Part shown: positions 24,001-26,434 of the stretch, piece after piece
How positions within the stretch are numbered: position 1 is the first letter of the stretch
Layout of the letters: each line of letters opens with the position of its first letter
From: an uncultured Planctomycetaceae bacterium
Lineage (GTDB): Bacteria; Planctomycetota; Planctomycetia; Pirellulales; UBA1268
Assembly: GCA_903951635.1 (NCBI GenBank)
Contig: CAJBCV010000211.1
Location: 1 to 40,727, forward strand
Direction: 5' to 3'
DNA length: 40,727 nt
The notes under the pieces: generated by a model
The model's input: the letters and a program-made list of their open reading frames with translations, nothing else
Database searches by the model: none
What the model was told of the DNA's origin: nothing
Position numbers and translations under genes: made by a program

Positions 24001-26264
24001 TCCCCACGCTCGCTGGCGGCAGCCACACGATCACCGCTCTCTATACGGGCGACGGCGTCAGTTATGAATCGGCCACGAGTACCGGCATCGCGCACGCCGT
24101 CACGAAGGTGACGAGCACGCCGCTGGTCTCCGATGCCCCCAATCCCTCCACCTACGGGGCCACCGTCACCTTCACAGCCACCCTCCCCGCCGTCGGCGGC
24201 GGCGCCCGGCCGACCGGCACGGTGCAGTTTTACATCGGCACCGTAACGCTCGGCACGCCGCAGACGCTCGTCAACGGCACCGCGTCGGTGACCTCCGCGA
24301 CGCTCCCGGTCGGCAACTCCTCGATCACGGCCGCCTATCTCGGCGACGACCCGAATTACGTCGCCAAGACGAGCGCCGCGGTCCTCCAGGTGGTCAACAA
24401 GGGGACGAGCACACCGAGTGTCATTGGCACCCCGAATCCGACGACGTTTGGCGACGGGGTCACCCTCACCGCCACGATCCTCCCCGCCGGAGCGGGTGTG
24501 ATGCCGACCGGCACGATCCAGTTCCTCGACAACGGCGTTCCTCTCGGCGGGTTGGTGCCGCTTGTCAATGGCACGGCAACCCTGGCAACGACCGCCCTGA
24601 CGACAGGAAGTCATGCGATCACCGCGCGGTACTCGGGAGACGCAAACTATCTCGTCACCACGAGCGCCGCCTTCACCCAGACCGTCAACCGGATCACCAC
24701 CACGGCCACGCTTGCCACCTCCGCCGCGTCGACCGTGCATGGCGGCAGCGTCACCTTCACGGCCCGACTCCCGGCCGCAGCCACCGGCACGGTGACGTTC
24801 TACGACGACACCGTGGCGGGCAATCGTGTCGCCTTGAGCGGCGCGGTGAATCTCACCGTGGCCGCCGGCGCGACCACCGGCACGGCGACGTTCACGACGA
24901 CCGCGCTCGCTGCCGGCGTCCGCTCGATCGTCGCCGTCTACAGCGGCAACACCAACTACGCGCCGAGCACGAGCACCGCGGTCGCGCAGACCGTTGCCAA
25001 GGCCACCCCCACGGCGACCGTCGCCACGCCGGCCGTGGCCACCTACCGCTCGGCAGCCACCCTCACGGCCACCGTCGCGAGGGTGCCGGGCGGGGCTCTC
25101 CCCACCGGCACGGTGACGTTCAGCGCCGGTGCCACGACCCTCGGCACCGCCACGCTCAGTGCCTCTGGCACGGCGGTATTCTCCACGACGACCCTCGCCG
25201 TCGGCAGCTACACGCCGATCACCGCCAGCTATGCCGGCGACACGAATTACCTCACCCGCTCGAGCGCGAGCACTCCCGCGATCACGCTCACGGTGAACAA
25301 GGCGGCACCCGTGCCGACGATCGCCCGGACTGCCGGATCGGCCTCGTCGACCTACGGCAGTTCGATCACCCTCACCGCCACCGTCCCGGCAGTCAACGGC
25401 GGCGCGGTGCCCACCGGCACCGTCCAGTTCTACGACGGCGCAACGCTCATCGGCACCGCGCAGACGCTTGCCGATGGCACCGCCTCGATCTCGACATCGG
25501 CCCTCACCGTCGGCAGCCATACGGCCATCAAGGCGACGTACCTGCCCGGATCGAACCCGAACTACAACACCGCCAGCAGTGCCATGCTTGCGGCCGTGAC
25601 AGTGGCCAAGGGGACGCTCGTCCCCGCGCTCACGAGCTCCACGGCCAACGGTATCGTGACGTTTACCATCAGGATGACGCCGGCTGCCGGTTGCACGGTT
25701 CCGAGGGGCACGATCACGCTCCGCGACCTCTCCTCCACCGCTGCTTCCTTCGGCACCGCCACGCTCAACGCCACCACGGGTGTGGCCACGTTCAGCATTG
25801 CCGCCACGGCCTTCAACTCCCTGAGTGCCCATTCGATCATCGCCACCTACAACCCGGCGGTCGCCGCGACCGTTCCGGTCCCCATCGCCGCCGAGCCCAA
25901 CTACCTCAGCGCGACCAGCGCCCAGCTTGTCCAGGCGACCGTTTTCCCCACCGGCACGGCGGCTAGCACCGTGTCGGTGGCGTCGTCCACGGCTGCGAGT
26001 GTTGCCTTCGGCACGAGCGTCACTTTCAGGGCGACGATCACGGTGGCCACCGGAGTGGCGGCGCCAACCGGCGGAGTCGTCGAGTTCTGGGACGGTAGCA
26101 CCTACCTCGGCAGGGGGACGGTCACCGCCACGACGGCTGGATCAGCCACGGTCTTCCTCACGGTGCCGCGCCTCGCCAGAGGGGTCCACGGGATCTGGGC
26201 CCGATTCGGGTCTGCCTCTCATGCCGTGAGCAACAGCGGCGTCCTGGTGCAGAGGATCACCTGA
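1..26264 (+). CDS. Giant multidomain beta-strand-repeat surface protein, 5'-truncated by window edge
   Basis: The frame is open from base 3 to the TGA at 26262-26264, giving 8,753 visible residues. The first candidate start, a GTG at 90, lies inside an Ig-like domain, and the residues before it match the linker style of such domains, so the true start is upstream. Domain order by base position: Ig-like (to about 360); two LDYS/VNL modules (640-1040); RTX-like composite repeats (1090-2175); alternating beta-strand repeats (2640-15660) with charged, proline-rich and helical inserts; beta-helix and haemagglutinin-like part (15700-21500) with a helical insert (19190-19620); NHL propeller (21750-22930); BACON-like domain (22970-23205); ten Ig-like domains (23214-26261). 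By eye I count only five cysteines, which fits an extracellular protein. No membrane helix, sortase, PEP-CTERM or translocator domain ends it. Related giant proteins occur in planctomycetes, green sulfur bacteria and cyanobacteria; adhesion or cell-surface structure is the usual guess. Function is not shown by the sequence. Confidence 0.95.
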   Translation, partial: QLDARGTTESATSAATNAIVNIDSPLTGAVTVVNLTSPGRGPTSPRVDDTLAVFDSLTDDDGITTRAYQWLRDGIAIPGATADSYTLSSIDLGGQFSVRVTASDAFGGTGSLASATSGLVTTVLTQSFADGFGLVLPASISIRDTLDFSACTLDLTFTINSSGTVQVRETARPTLHSLTFTSAGDIVTGSGTNRFVFNGTGSLAGAITGSDTGTTILDYSAATGAVAVNLDTGTATGTDGVTKVTQVIGSTANLIAGGNTLTASRGGSLWSITAAGSGTVGGVAFSRFERLVAGSLEDVLDYSAYATGVTVNLASGAATGFTSISGIRNVIGSAFADSITGNSQDNVFSGGGGINTLVGGGGSDVVMESFDADMTLTDSRLTIGSGGSIGRNELTGFSSALLVGGDSANTLDTSAFTLGSVELVGNGGNDILRGGAGDDTITGNAGNDTIDGGGGTNTLRELRDADFTLTDTRLVTIRRAVIESDTLTRVQRAELTGGDGDNAIDAAAFTLGSVVLYGGAGNDTLSGGSGDDTIFGGGGNDRLSGGTGTDALEGGSGRDTVVETRDADMALSNVVLLINGQADALFSIEAADLTGGASTNLLDASAFTVTGASVRLDGGDGEDRLVGTAGNDTFTGGSGSDEIIGGGGTDTLIESRDADMRLTNTSLVIGTASDTLSGIERAELSGGSGINALDASAFTLGSVTLRTGGGADTLSGGGSSDTFILDVGGMAAGSKVTIAPGAGSSLARIQGITAVTQADFEWITWQPSSASSAAMLEFGSGDGIDLTSISTDLATRGQSFRIEADTLDIQGRTIDTGTSTTAGSIEIVGRSITIGGGTKLLAKAANTGGTDGAITITAADNAKHLDYAGGFFNTESNTATVTIGDATIRGGAVSITTEASAQKYGAGAADASGWQSGGFGFEMGSSVGEYLDGLALIAATSKSTATATIDIAAAAVINAGSLLVHAVADATAVAAPKAWLAGVAVGIVNTTATVSMAGTATTTGNATFKATSRNNVDVDASPTPVKGLTYAAAVSVIESVADATLLPTSRLTVGGDLTVKGETFDANRTLATSVAGLDGRVAVSAAVAVENGRTNALIDGFADVAGSIVVNASQKNVPITDDANLFGYLTAEGFSVERRLSGVKAYSATGQDSSGDVFGDALDSIKEKDRDAAKAGFGRLITWAKEKLGKTDEAKDPAKPLANDYDATGAIAVQIDANATTARIGDGSAIGGHADVEADGSITVSATVEARPNVSASSKSINSVKPPERPSDAESTKPADKPAPLKRSAASRNLKAMGAEPAANAEKGGALAVNVAYALNTTTATISGDASVDAKGAISVDARTLNQIDPASLWGVNLVESLKDKTADHTTATGTATVSNGETVEVTSGHSGNGDVGSWYEYVGLTDISLDLSTEDFSNEDRWTDLGGPGTRKKDAFLSNLSSSINDNGGLDDNLFDSWAQSASNGQKKTLAGTVTVLVLSHTAAATIQSGALVNQDADGVLNTTNFRTGNQTVSVTAESVNQAINLAGNFKTPNSIGGRKATMWSMNSEGVNADAPPNASAAGGSLGFFWYGNNTQARIDDGVTLHADSLVVDARTLDLSVALVAAGTTSGASGTKGTISAAVIVNTTLAQIGNGATIVVGSKPLDDADAAGGSVLVRATDTAYAVTVAGAVVVTDESASGASVGVNTVIRDTEAVIGNRLGDDAADARSPFTSAGGVVVNAANHGFVGTFGVTGAKAGAKQGPAQPAQPAAPASPVPTSSGGSGATQGQAATSAGTASLTSWEGIVQAILGQSSGGSGSEPPTSGKAPSQASGQAKTNAAESKDASAKSGSIAVNVVSDNARAYVRNAGVMNTGALTVRAENDTTVVALAGSVALAKAEAGKAASALSGALAVTYVTGSTEAFVDGATSLTARGLSITADRGGWIISISAAIAAASGQRGTAGTGSVGVVWAEYTTSARLANITGASAITGRTLVEATDATNIVMVGGGLSFGGKGGYGVGLAFGNINNTTTAGIESVANLTHTGAVDVVATSAARIINVTASLGVATGGGGQQGTGAAGSVSVNLVRNTVRAGMTGVTTTTSSSGAITVSADDHAEVYGIVGGIASGKSGGYGLAIGINVIANTVAATLESSTLGTIGALRIEAEERAKIVGIAVGGAVASGQGSAIAGSVGVNAIGNSVTAHIRGTTATRVTGVTVKALDASTMIAVAGSLGVSKSGTGVGVAIGWNRVSNSVAAFVEGSTLSATGGAVNVQATSTSLLVNVGAAGAGSSKGTGGAGALVINSIANSVDAHIGALSTVSASGDVNVTASEAASMVVVSLAIAGSGSGSGVGALLAYNYVGHSNSVADPNLISKLDAAGPEGVQTVNVAGSNTATASNVKAFIDSSTVTAGGKLSVLAGFDDPTKQGSESPTLGSTTSIPTSSVTVTGDTIALPSAHGWQTGNRIVYRSGGGTAIGGLSDATSYFVIVVNPTTVKLATTLENAVVGRAIPLASTGSGSSHSLGLLDLSRQTAFDAATTTVDVESSDRLVFPKEHGFADGEEVVYTANGGRVIAGLESGTRYFVKLVDAKTIQLATSSGGTAINIAATGLDEFGTGSSGESFTPVTGIWTTFTSSSAVTTTRSGADQLTYATPHGLSDGSAVIYRANGTPIAGLVDGETYYAIVIDPTRIQLAATLSDATDLTLTHDPATADDDEFVAKKPIMLTSTGNSAQGLQERVSSFDLGGTTLDLPSAAGSQIVGGQIISVTLAGAGGTGSSGAGAISLNFVRMNVDARVSNLSQVSAAGPVTVAASDVSRVYSGTGSLGVSTGGSAVNASIGVNDIRNTVTAGIDAANVASTAGSVTVAASEDARNINVVLGGAVSSSGSAIGGSFAVNTIKNTVDAHIKALPVAPFTPSAVTANGSVGVLATDTASIATLAGNVSLSFKGSAGVGMALAYNNIQDTVTATIDSSRVKATTGGITVDATFAKPTALPAGIDTQIAALAVAGAGGGKFAGAGSAALNWIRNRVEAKVANIADLDTTAGADEISAAGALSVKASDVSTINTLAGAVAIAGIGSSGAAGAVGASVAYNFLGGDPANPGSSTSNIVRAAIENISGTVRAGTIDVFASSKSQINAITVAGAAASGQGTSLALGGSVSINQIRNSTTAVISNAAGVTATSASATAVQVRVDDTSTIKTAAGGIGIAVPKGSGVGVAAGVAVAVNTVTTVTTASIVNTKLASTGAILLTAASSPTIQALSIGVAVAAGSGSGAKFGAAGAGSANTIDSTTEAFLKDSLTREITAGSAGIGLTATDTSKITAAAGAMALAGSFGGSGVAGSVGVSVTDNEITPRVHAFIENAKVSTAGGLLLKSKADAEIAAYTIGGSVAAQAGGSGAALAVAVTIASNTITPDVASWIIGSATGAMAPGSITLEATQSSDIEAYCISAAVSISAGSAGAALSGGGAKATNMIGGRTDASVQASTLSTGSLALSATNTAAIDATVAAVAVSVAVGSSGVSAAIGASLATNTVTGTTQAYLSNSSVTATGALTAAATATQTINAFVLAGSAAVTAAGSGGASLGGAGASSINTVGMNVKAFIDGDGIGGVRAASIGLTALDTSSIDVSTAAASLAAAIGGSGAVAVAVGVGLARNTISNDVQAFIANADTGVTTTSSTSGDITLSATEKASIRSQATAASMAASFGGSGGVGVAGAGADATNVVLTKANVHVDASKLTSARNVTLSSLTTGVTLFTLPGTLTAAELTTHARMDKKEALAASNDLPTVSAERAAAIAAIDTKLRAAFTGANALAAGNIQVVALDATTQDDVAWNITSATAWQVIDAAHKVYNLSTVNGSIEVSKPVISAQVISAAIGVGGGGAAGVGASVGASLVRNLIGLGLDQGATISGVSGNALTFTAVHGRQTGDAVVYQNGTGTQVDGLVANTTYYCIRVDASTMRLARSQADAVAGTAITLSLPAAASVAADSIGFAVEHGFAAGQPVVYRNTDLTKAAIPGLVSGQTYYVIEGTGKAMRLSSAPLDGNGDGVVTTAEKNASLVPITLGTPSALANHVFLPAGGLKLIPRLAAEVRSYVSDSSITAAGALTQTAVNAATIDASAFAGSAAASVGGAAGVSLGGAGASITNRIFTHVEAAIDGDGATGITAASVSLKATDASTITSSAGAAAVAAAVGGAVGVSVAVGVGLAENTIANIIDARITNADQGVKATTGGISIAADSRSTIATTAWAAAVSLAGGGAVGVSGAGAGIGVENRVTNTVLAHADASKLDIALTTQSLSILATEASSLSAVGVAAALSAAAGGGAGVAIGVGGGTARNVIANTVKASTSAAFVNSALAPTTTGSGSITIQATANETAKLQLVGAAGAVAVGFAAVAGAAAVAITENTLANNVSATVTGGVIRAPGAITIDAQSTGTLTANAFAAAASVAAGIGAALAAGGATATNTVTNTVLADTLGTPTIVAGGNVTISAANAATFNASVTAVAVAGGLVGGSIGVSTITNTDSSAVTARVSTGTVTSTSGSVSIAATATDTTGKTLGVATAVTVGIGGAGAGTDVRSDFSPTLLSTVASGATVAATAGTVSITSTLTSLAKAETYGAAGGLLAIGTASGSATANGRIDALANGTITAGSIAVNSHATTTADFSGTGLAGGLIAQAVGTATATASPSVNALVGSAATLTATGLVVIYATATPSAIATSTGVAVGAGALGASIATSTASPTVNAGIGGDLDGNRQISWNNSVAGRAPVNLPVPSLSNPNPAIGTLAVGAAIARPSSGANSSATASAGAGGLVGVAGATATAFTGGNASARVGDNVKLPTGNVSLTAASETSQQANGLGRALGLVGVGGVSSIASSGVTTVARLGTGVTRGTGTKNDTTRVGALSIRALGDNTNTATTVSSSGGLIAGSCADATTGDTSTSTAAIDASARLYADSIDVLADQRTSYAPTADASSASLAGASGSTTSNVSSTSALTSIGTSALIDTAGKARFQAHNKYDQSLRAGAFNAQGGAAGVASAAAGSASSVLIGRSEVTVGDSAKIRSWGLVADSSAFAVVMSASSVVSVENVAIMNSQGLAAGTGVKSSFLRDDGRAGVDLTNIVTIGRNVEVTTDLLDVSIGTSAISNVKSAAETTTIGGVSLAFATTITAVTAAQTVTVMPGAKIFAMGNVWLTPGKDVANNETLTALAATASAQAHTKGLAGVPTAKATATVTSNTTLDIGAGATIRTGGDVMIGGYPGTPAPFADGTATGDQIGGLFTTVEKDSTVSAQSSARVIQNGTIEAGIYHTLNILIPGARNVAAQPTRALATTDSRTIVDDPATSTLETFVSPASSAVKLFSKSLVVNADGDTLPTNDLPFRPFVATFTDGFHAPTAIDGYGFTDPTVKDIFKSGVTSDTVVAIQLEKLTARGGQVIVNATSLEGSGRITANGGPSITVTNESANYLILSDVSIPNRTYGEIVFTSTAQEAQKPAGLVLDRPRRNTDPQITVINSFSGTVGGQYGPAIIVVPGAAATPGDTGRGIENLAGGVILNNKMGSIGQAAVIYAASFSAFAQNGVYSVSITDGGTYFAGSNPISDWYRAMTLPGRDGYGQFDATVAANYLANIFARQSGAPGITNAPSLNTFFNSRPWVSGQSGVYVNNPGSPTLSANLGSTSRSEGFRYGIWPSYPGTNYYSDNWDAKAKMLIQGNNPDNSNNIPWYDLTLRKSFAEIAGTRNSPTPPSNTTLPTPATTIEDKAKLGISAGKIAITAHWVNINNSLESGKAVELNLSTNQADLDGLMQLARDLATRGIVLATTSSVSRVPNVIAAIRALSTVTATVKNDLISRVARYQYLGYFNGTQTARIPLASVDALRTPAATYATQVVGNPSSAGTTVVYPASVTPPLFNERIATVTFNLATQKIDVGDVNAIPGGGFVYLNGRIINTGPDLGGMIKSVGGAGKVTIANPTTYAMSVGSIRTSPPGVSTVPTSIVAIIDKNITNTALDQTVYTFTPGVGVRTYVGQSAVSYQDIIGTVTPTVSSGTQVAYTPMRGQRWEWTMQAKITREPNGSGSLTSRSSEGGRYALGGAVDLQVTPNWTWDTSVTRDITAPFSYQQKTGGYATTPFGKVITDLNETADFRQTISGQFDKILVYQWMDRPADTRDFTGASWDVALSRQNYYTWNHHEALFPTRGTITVTSSVKASQPFAVSFATSEGFVNVSSTGTLTLGQIVSPLGNTTISLPSSTTLVPSTDPLRPFAIESSALSIVAAGSAIGSAAVPLEVNLPEGVPLTVTAGVGGVFVNAIGVVTFGNVTAGSGVSGAYGPVSITASQGLRSAPNTWIVGRTITLSSDNGSIGTPSSAVRVSPRGTVIGADSRTVSAPSVKATAAGDVVLTTDGDLWVDSISSLGGNVVVNAPNGKVLNLKNSTSADALGQALVEQAWSRLQLTGAGADQRLAKTVTNYEEQVGTQFQAYRQLLRHGSVSGGVYTLATDKLDSYRLRAKLALGLPSAATDAQVQTYARGLYADLLGFFDRNSSTAYWAAKAVGQDAAAEAAVATPDRSWMARSEFTGGSGSLAWTATADQRTALTRNGAWTQAELRGGVNFSALAGSAVVGIGIPPSISGRNVTINDATVVPQAASGIGKKIADTWITFDQLQGKNGASLSDDDRAALLTANAPGDIELWGTQSIAPVTTTGTASSGSTTVVVASVANLVVGMPVSGSGIQAGTRIQSIAATTKMLTLTRSVTQGFWNASLSFARTADVQIRFRDGQPVVPLGVTPTRLKLPQNAPLFVNALGAVSVNAVGSIYLQGTGDNLTIGTIRATSPSSVVDITAPGSILAGSSSPAIQTAGNLLLLAGNGSIGTAQKPVTLAVGGTLLSATAGGDAYLWSTGNLLYGQVYAGGTASVAANGSIDYSPEASGVISADVVALSAGTTIGASAPVSISLGDGGTFSGSSTGSMRIVGTARDDVFQTGSVTSTAGGIDLVSTGDAALGSLTANQGLVKVTAAGAIVPAATGTNIRALSADLRAQTGIGAFATDGTPTGFVRGIVTGATTAATATGAIALQQDSGDLRVGGIVSPGNLFLTAAGGSIVSAVGGTSNVIESGNLFLAASGSIGLREQDLVVDLAEGAALSATAGSGVQLTESSGGLTVEQIATTSGGVRLTVPTGSLSLPAGKSLAATSGPVLLQVRGDVALAPTSTARAANWFAIVGNYGKTGAGPDSVVSTTKSDGTSVIAAPYTSIGRFAPTGQGAATAADPGYSDAGKTTLATLGKAAGALAGPIASDGRGNVFFFDPATNALKELDWTGSVRTLVSSGLNGALGLAVDRSGNVVIADRNTLPVVVADSSFESPAVRTSTGVASFQVAPTGSPWTFTAQSGTNGSGLTGNATTLTSRNPNAPAGSQVAFLQGTGRISQSITLEAGSYTLSLSAAQRLVSAANTQSIDVFVNGVSRGTLRPLNQNYATLTTPTFTVAKGTHTVELRGVATTDQMAFIDSVAITSAQSSAIKQWNAITGALSTVVTTSADPAGVAVDPSGNVFFSDGPAVKKWDAATGGVSTLFTGTAPKGLATDASGNLYAVDAGAGTVRKWTASQNAVTTISAFSGLSAAQGIAVDAAGDIYVADTGNHRIQKWDGSTSTVTTLVSTGLSSPTALALDTQGNLFTINSGASSSTVDAFQPWADVPTALIGQLSAAGTDSLPAVIPSSQPLYGAFVPTSNQPWLRVTSTTDGAVRYAFDAAPSAQARTGQLTILGRQVTVSQAAGLSASTITASPTISYGQSGAVTVRVTSTYAEPTGSVDLVVDGSTTLPGTLVAGSATTANGVTTYSATATIAVPGLTAGDHALVANYSSQATFAGSTALGSIRVDKAIAVATIASSKASSTYGEAVTITATVPAIGGGVIPTGTILIQDGGTTIATGTLTSGSFTFTSPALLGGSHSLTAVYAGDSNHLAATSTAITQTVAKRTAVPALVRSAGVTPSTYGSNVTFTATLTPAVVGVPVTGTVQFYDGSSPIGAPQTLSNSTATLTIPTLAGGSHTITALYTGDGVSYESATSTGIAHAVTKVTSTPLVSDAPNPSTYGATVTFTATLPAVGGGARPTGTVQFYIGTVTLGTPQTLVNGTASVTSATLPVGNSSITAAYLGDDPNYVAKTSAAVLQVVNKGTSTPSVIGTPNPTTFGDGVTLTATILPAGAGVMPTGTIQFLDNGVPLGGLVPLVNGTATLATTALTTGSHAITARYSGDANYLVTTSAAFTQTVNRITTTATLATSAASTVHGGSVTFTARLPAAATGTVTFYDDTVAGNRVALSGAVNLTVAAGATTGTATFTTTALAAGVRSIVAVYSGNTNYAPSTSTAVAQTVAKATPTATVATPAVATYRSAATLTATVARVPGGALPTGTVTFSAGATTLGTATLSASGTAVFSTTTLAVGSYTPITASYAGDTNYLTRSSASTPAITLTVNKAAPVPTIARTAGSASSTYGSSITLTATVPAVNGGAVPTGTVQFYDGATLIGTAQTLADGTASISTSALTVGSHTAIKATYLPGSNPNYNTASSAMLAAVTVAKGTLVPALTSSTANGIVTFTIRMTPAAGCTVPRGTITLRDLSSTAASFGTATLNATTGVATFSIAATAFNSLSAHSIIATYNPAVAATVPVPIAAEPNYLSATSAQLVQATVFPTGTAASTVSVASSTAASVAFGTSVTFRATITVATGVAAPTGGVVEFWDGSTYLGRGTVTATTAGSATVFLTVPRLARGVHGIWARFGSASHAVSNSGVLVQRIT
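1090..2175 (+). repeat. RTX-like composite repeats in the giant protein
   Basis: Four modules of about 100 residues each combine a DADMxLT strand, a LDASAFTLGSV strand and runs of glycine-aspartate nonapeptides such as GGAGDDTITGNAGNDTI. The best nonapeptide runs are near 1270-1370, 1555-1670 and 1855-1950. Such nonapeptides form calcium-binding beta rolls in haemolysin-type proteins. Here each roll is short and always enclosed by the same flanking strands, so the repeating unit is the composite, not the nonapeptide. No type I secretion gene is in the window. Confidence 0.85.
7265..8150 (+). repeat. Three HG-x-x-x-G-VVY modules, first cluster
   Basis: Three copies of a module of about 75 residues lie near 7279-7520, 7560-7775 and 7855-8075. 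Each reads roughly (P/E)HGxxxGxxVxY, then IxGLxxGxxYxVIxxxxxxxxLA. Together they interrupt the beta-strand repeats. Two more copies lie at 11655-12160. Such modules are frequent in giant bacterial surface proteins, but I know of no assigned function. Confidence 0.8.
10551..12810 (+). repeat. Super-repeat of about 600 bp present twice, split by an inserted block
   Basis: The segment 10551-11160 and the segment 12211-12810 encode the same order of three beta-strand units. Both begin YxSxSSxTAxGALT, continue through LGGAGAS and IDGDGxxGxxAAS, and end near a DASKL motif. The offset is about 1,660 bp. Between them sits 11160-12210, which contains a helical, charged stretch (11220-11480, with MDKKEALAASNDLP) and two HG-x-x-x-G-VVY modules. 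This suggests duplication of a multi-unit block with a different insert between the copies. Confidence 0.7.
11655..12160 (+). repeat. Two HG-x-x-x-G-VVY modules, second cluster, with an EF-hand-like loop
   Basis: Copies four and five of the module lie near 11655-11870 and 11885-12150. The fifth carries an inserted loop DGNGDGVVTTAE at 12063-12098. It matches the EF-hand pattern DxNxDGxVxxxE at every liganding position, so calcium binding is plausible. The fourth copy carries one of the few cysteines of the protein (TYYCIRV). Confidence 0.75.
18500..21500 (+). other. Haemagglutinin-like beta-helix part of the giant protein with a helical insert
   Basis: Short strands of the type GxVxVxAxGxIxxG repeat here with motifs such as LSSDNGSIGTPSSAVRV and LLLAGNGSIGTAQKPVTL, as in filamentous-haemagglutinin-type beta helices. 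From about 19190 to 19620 the strands are replaced by an Ala/Gln/Arg/Leu-rich, probably helical segment (for example LGQALVEQAWSRLQL and QAYRQLLRHG). After it the beta pattern resumes. The helical part has no recognisable catalytic motif. Confidence 0.65.
21715..22935 (+). other. Six-bladed NHL-type propeller with a jelly-roll-like domain inserted in blade 2
   Basis: Six NHL-type blades are recognisable by their A-x-D-x-x-G-N-v-f/y-x-x-D cores: GPIASDGRGNVFFFD, GLAVDRSGNVVIAD, GVAVDPSGNVFFSD, GLATDASGNLYAVD, GIAVDAAGDIYVAD and ALALDTQGNLFTIN. Blade 2 is broken after its IADRN turn. About 155 residues follow (21955-22430, from DSSFESP to SVAIT) that look like a carbohydrate-binding or DUF642-like jelly roll with FESP and MAFIDSVAI motifs. 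The blade then resumes with AIKQWNAITG. NHL propellers usually mediate binding. Confidence 0.75.
22960..23210 (+). other. BACON-like domain of the giant protein
   Basis: The segment contains the family-like order PSSQPLYGAF, then NQPWLRVTS, then RTGQLTILGRQVTVSQA. BACON domains have the pattern of a W-L-x-I strand followed by a R-x-G-x-l-x-I strand and an x-V-x-Q-A end. They are Ig-like folds linked to carbohydrate or mucin binding in Bacteroidota. It joins the propeller to the Ig-like tail. Confidence 0.65.
23214..26261 (+). repeat. Ten tandem Ig-like domains at the C-terminus of the giant protein
   Basis: Ten domains of about 95-110 residues follow one another to the stop codon. A typical unit has STYGxxVTxTATxP, then PTGTVQFYDG, then GSHxITAxYxGDxNY, then a TxTVxK linker. 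This matches Big_3-type bacterial Ig-like domains. Domains 2-5, 7 and 8 are closest to the consensus. Domains 1, 9 and 10 are divergent, and domain 9 has an inserted loop (VAATVPVPIAAEPNYL). Such arrays act as stalks or adhesive rods. The last domain is complete, so the protein appears to end in its stalk with no anchor. Confidence 0.9.
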
Positions 26265-26434
26265 CGAGACGGGGCTGCAAGAACCTATGACGATCCGATT
26301 TCGTCGACCAACCTGACTTTCACGGCCACAGGCCTCTCGGCCGCAGACATTTCCAAACAAACCACTACGCTCGTCGGACCTCAGGGACGTCACGGACGCC
26401 GTTCCCCAACACTCCTTCACCAGGGGGGAACACC
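26265..26434 (+). other. Gap between the two giant genes; in-frame open extension of 57 codons
   Basis: No terminator or clear promoter is seen. The frame of the giant gene stays open after its TGA for 57 codons and stops at the TGA at 26436-26438. That stop overlaps the next gene's start as ATGA. The stop is followed by C, a weak UGA-C context. The extension is less GC-rich in third positions than the gene before it, so it may simply be non-coding. The two genes may share a transcript. Confidence 0.5.
26422..26428 (+). promoter_or_regulatory. Ribosome binding site of the PEP-CTERM gene
   Basis: AGGGGGG lies six bases before the ATG at 26435 and supports that start. Confidence 0.7.

Noticed and set aside
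23559-25832. Open minus-strand frame of 757 codons antisense to the Ig-like array
   Set aside because: Composition is again Arg/Gly-rich and repetitive only because the sense strand is repetitive.
26287-26316. Nine-codon leader peptide between the giant genes
   Set aside because: There is no ribosome binding site or attenuator structure; it is expected by chance.
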